Assembly: GCA_022695795.1 (NCBI GenBank)
Contig: MU404178.1
Span: forward strand, 50,767 to 114,766
Length of the DNA stretch: 64,000 bases
DNA from: Biscogniauxia marginata
Taxonomy: Eukaryota; Ascomycota; Sordariomycetes; Xylariales; Xylariaceae
Direction: 5' to 3'
Position numbers and translations under genes: made by a program. Shown one piece after another: positions 60,908 through 64,000 of the stretch (position 1 is its first letter; each line of letters opens with the position of its first letter). The notes beneath the pieces are model-generated. The model was given only the letters and a program-made list of their open reading frames with translations. It was not told the DNA's origin and did not search any database.

Positions 60908-61814
60908 ATGTTCCAGCCGCAACCCACGCCGTTCGCCGCATTCGCTTCCTACGGAATCGACGTAGCCAACGCAGAGATCCCCGAGTATACCTTTCAGCCC
61001 ACGCCGCTGGGTCAATTCGTTGGAGGACATGCTGGGGGTGATGCCGGAGCAGCAAATGCAGGTGTAAGAGGCGGACCAACAGCTGCTGACGTTTTCGCCT
61101 CGCCCATTTTCCAGACCCAAAGTCAGAGCCAGAGTCTCAACACCACTAACAACAATAACAATAACGCTCTTCCTTACAACTCGATACCCCGCCACCACCA
61201 CCAGCACCAACACCAACACCCATACCCGCACCAGCACCCGCACCCGCACCAACATCAACACCAGCTCCAACACCACAGCAGTCGCAACCACCGCCACCGC
61301 CGCCGAGTCAAGATGGAGCCGCAGAGCGATCTCGCCTTGCAGGAAGCGGCCGCGAGGGAATACAAACCACAGCTACAGGTAAATAAATAAATGAAACCAC
61401 CATCTCGTTCTCGTTCCCTGCCCCACGGGGTAGTATTTCAATCCCAGATAAGATCAAATCATTGACGCCACCTGCAAACCCTCTAGGGTCCCCTCGTTGG
61501 AGACAAAAAGTCAAGCCATGCGATTACGGAGGAGTATGCCAAAGCAGATCCCACCTACGTCGCCAAAACCATGGTCAGTCCGCGACAAGACCCGTCACCC
61601 ACCGAGATAATATCGCGGTTCGGCGCAATTGACACGCCATCTTTATCTTAGGCCTTACCCCAGACGTACTCCCACTATCGACCGATCCAAGGCGACGGCA
61701 ATTGTGGCTGGCGAGGTGAGTTTCCGGCCTGTTCTGCTTTCGCGCCCGTGTTCCCTCTGCTGTGATACCCCGCAGTCCCCTTGGCTGCCGGCCGTGTTTC
61801 TACGCATGGGTGGA

Positions 61815-61847
<33 letters not shown>

Positions 61848-63208
61848 GTGTCGTCCATCCGGCGTCAGCGCCTGTGATTGACTGGCATACGTGACGACCT
61901 CAACGTCGCAATATCCTGTCGATATTGCCAACACTACCCTCCTCCCACCCGTCTCCCTGCTTCTTCTACCGCGTTCTGGCCTGCTAACCCGGCATTTCTC
62001 GTTGCATTCTAGCCATCGCGTTCGCTTACTTCGAAACCCTGGTACGATATGGCGACGTAAATCAAGTCCAAGGCGAATTGGCCCGACTGACCGGCCTGAA
62101 CGACTACATCGAGAAAGTCGGCGAACAGGACCGGTGGCTGTTCGAGGATATGGTGGCTGAGTCGTTCGAGCTGCTGGAGCAGATCATTGCGGCAATGTCC
62201 AGCGGCCATAACCCCATGAACGTGCTCATGGACAAGTTCAACGACCCCGCGGCTTCGCAATCCCTCGTCTACCATCAGCGCCTGCTTGCCTCTTCGTGGT
62301 TGAAGGGCAACTTTCCCCAGTATGCGCCGTGGATAGCCGGTGACGTTGAGAATTACATCCAGGACACCATAATGCCTGTCGACAGAGAAATAGACCACAT
62401 ATGCCTGGTCCTCCTAAGCGACGTGCTACTGAAGCCCGCGAACATGGTGCTTGAGATCGCCTATCTCGACCGAAGCCAAGGTAGCGAGGTCAATGTGCAC
62501 CGCATGCCCGACGAGGCCAATGGTCAAGACCCGTCAACCCTAGGACCCATCATCTACCTGCTGTACCGGCCTGGCCATTATGACATCCTATACCGCGACC
62601 CTCAGATCCCAATGCCGCCGATCCCGACCGGCCCAATATCCCTCCAGATCAACCGCGCAACATCTTTCACCCATCACCACAGCATTCAGGACACAGCACC
62701 CTCGTTCGCCACCTTCTCCAATATGGATCTGAGCACCCTGGCCATGATTCCCACCTTCGATGCTGCAGGCCTCTCTCCATTGTCATCTCCACCAGCAGGC
62801 TCGTCTCCCATGACGGATCCGTACGCCCCTTCACCATCGTCGCCATGGATTTCTCAGCACTTCCCAGAGAGCATGCCGCCGCCGCCGCCGCCACCACCAC
62901 AACAACAGGCACAGCCAAGCCCACCGCAACAGCCCGCCACGCCATTAACAACACATCCTCTTCGCTTTAGCAAATACAACTTTCCCCATCTGCCAGAGAT
63001 GGTGGAGAACAACTCATCTTACGAACCCGCGTTCACAACAAACACGTTTAAAAACAGCCATTTTAATGTGGCACACTACAACAACACGAATTTTCAGCCG
63101 GAGATGTACAGGCCGGAGGCCGACGACGAGATACCCAGTGGCAGAGGCGGGGGCCGAAAACGAAGCAGCGAGCATTGCGCGGTTACCAAAAAGGAGAGTA
63201 GGGGATAG
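60908..63208 (+). CDS. Otubain-like OTU-domain cysteine protease
   Basis: Four exons, 60908-61378, 61487-61573, 61652-61715 and 62013-63208, give 605 residues. The OTU active site is split by intron 3: YRPIQGDGNCGWR|AIAFAYFE, with Asp201 and nucleophile Cys204. The general-base His396 is in RPGHYDILY. This matches the otubain (peptidase C65) form, which removes ubiquitin chains in cytoplasm and nucleus. Before the domain lie a duplicated FQPTP-type motif, poly-Asn and a His/Gln/Pro-rich repeat (about residues 78-135). After it lies a Pro/Gln-rich disordered tail with a P8 run. Yeast Otu2-type proteins are shorter, so the extensions are notable. The frame is open upstream to 60749, but the first ATG is 60908. 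Intron 3 carries a GGTATG minisatellite. Confidence 0.9.
61814..61845. repeat. GGTATG hexanucleotide repeat inside the OTU intron 3
   Basis: About five tandem GGTATG units in the 297-base third intron. Each unit contains a GTATG donor-like core. Confidence 0.85.
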
Positions 63209-64000
63209 AGGTGTCTTTCTTAGCTCTTGCTGATCGCATTTCTCGGTTAGGGGTGGCGCGGCAACAATTTACATTTTCTATGCGTATGGCGTTACTGGAC
63301 AATCATGGGCTCAGCGAATGCTAGATTCGTCATAGTCCCATGCGATTATTACCACCACGACGGAATAATGAAATTTCAGTTCAAGGCAGCATGAAAAGCT
63401 GGATGACTGCGGGAGAATACTGTTTTGAACCAGGACTTAATGGGTACCCGGAAGTGGATCATCAGGAGACAGCAAATTGGACCTGCACATTATTCTCAGG
63501 GGGTTTAGTAGGCAAGCAGAGTTGAACACAGAAGCTAGGTTATATTTAGTCGCGGAAAAAATGAAAACCCTGGCTCTCTCCTCTATTGCACGATAGCGTG
63601 ATTTTACAGTATCTGGCAAAACGTGAATGCCCCTTATACCTAGGAGGAAGATCTTGACAATATTAGCAGTCTATTATATCTGAAGCCACAGGGGGGATAC
63701 ATCCCCTCCTCTGTCTTTGTAATACTGCCGGAGAAAGAGAAAAAACCCCTTGCCCAACCACTCAGGTTCATGTTTAGTACTTAGGTACCGTCATCGTACT
63801 TACCTACACATACGGATTCCCCCTTTCTCAGTGCACCTATCGAAGATGTGTAAATGTATGGCGATAGGGAGGGCGGAGTATGAGCAATGCGGGGGAATAA
63901 CCTGGTCCACTTTTTGGTTCTTTCATGTTCTATTCCTCTTTTCTTTGCTTCCCCCCCCCCCCCCCCCCCCCCCTTCTTTTCTTCGTTTTGCTTAGTTTCC
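63209..64000. other. OTU 3' flank and window end
   Basis: Mostly non-coding. TTAGGTACCG lies at about 63780-63789, and a T-rich tract then a C23 homopolymer (63951-63973) lie near the end. No gene seen. Confidence 0.5.
63951..63973. repeat. C homopolymer (about 23)
   Basis: An uninterrupted C run next to T-rich DNA. The length is likely inexact. Confidence 0.9.

Overview
The window reads as euchromatic DNA of a filamentous ascomycete, most likely a sordariomycete. The genes are broken by short introns of about 48-150 bases (GTRNGT donors, CTRAC-type branch sites, YAG acceptors). Both strands are used, leaders are pyrimidine-rich, and the products are typical Pezizomycotina proteins: a Pbs2/OS-5-type MAPKK, a Rho3-type GTPase with a C-terminal CVIM box, CSN2, CWC25 and a Sur7-family protein. 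No bacterial-style operons, rRNA or convincing tRNA genes were seen. All gene models are hand-joined exons whose reading phases were checked arithmetically; there is no transcript evidence.

Layout. The left edge cuts a lectin-like single-pass membrane protein (to 1241). An Uls1/Ris1-type SNF2 ATPase with a RING finger follows on the minus strand (2978-6775). Next come a GT1-like glycosyltransferase (8692-10362) and an ADP-ribose/Nudix hydrolase (10705-11734), then CSN2 on minus (13361-14951). A short inverted-repeat transposon relic with a nearly pure A/T interior (15239-15753) separates CSN2 from CWC25 (16032-17294). The Rho3-type gene (20459-21359) sits between two gene-poor stretches. A TauD/TfdA dioxygenase (minus) and a Dal5-like MFS permease (plus) are divergent over a 628-base shared promoter (26882-27509). 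They are followed by a Hst2-type sirtuin and an auxin-efflux-carrier family transporter (both minus), the HOG-pathway MAPKK (38078-40105), and a Sur7/PalI four-helix membrane protein (minus, 42643-43477).

The right third is sparse. It holds a single-pass membrane protein frame broken by a probable one-base shift (46602-47124), a 71-residue secreted six-cysteine protein (47455-47670), and about 13 kb of gene-poor DNA rich in microsatellites with only two weak ORF candidates. An otubain-like OTU protease (60908-63208) closes the coding part.

How the genes relate. The dioxygenase and permease are the one pair whose arrangement suggests joint function, possibly uptake and oxidative use of a sulfonate or similar acid. 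Otherwise this is a mixture of housekeeping regulators: ubiquitin/SUMO/NEDD8 control (Uls1, CSN2, OTU), signalling (Pbs2, Rho3), splicing (CWC25), NAD/ADP-ribose metabolism (sirtuin, Nudix) and the cell surface (lectin-like, Sur7, secreted peptide). The most unusual signals are the inverted-repeat relic, the frameshifted membrane protein next to the secreted peptide, tandem SUMO-interaction-like motifs in the SNF2 protein, and leader features (overlapping uORF, 5' UTR intron) in front of two genes.
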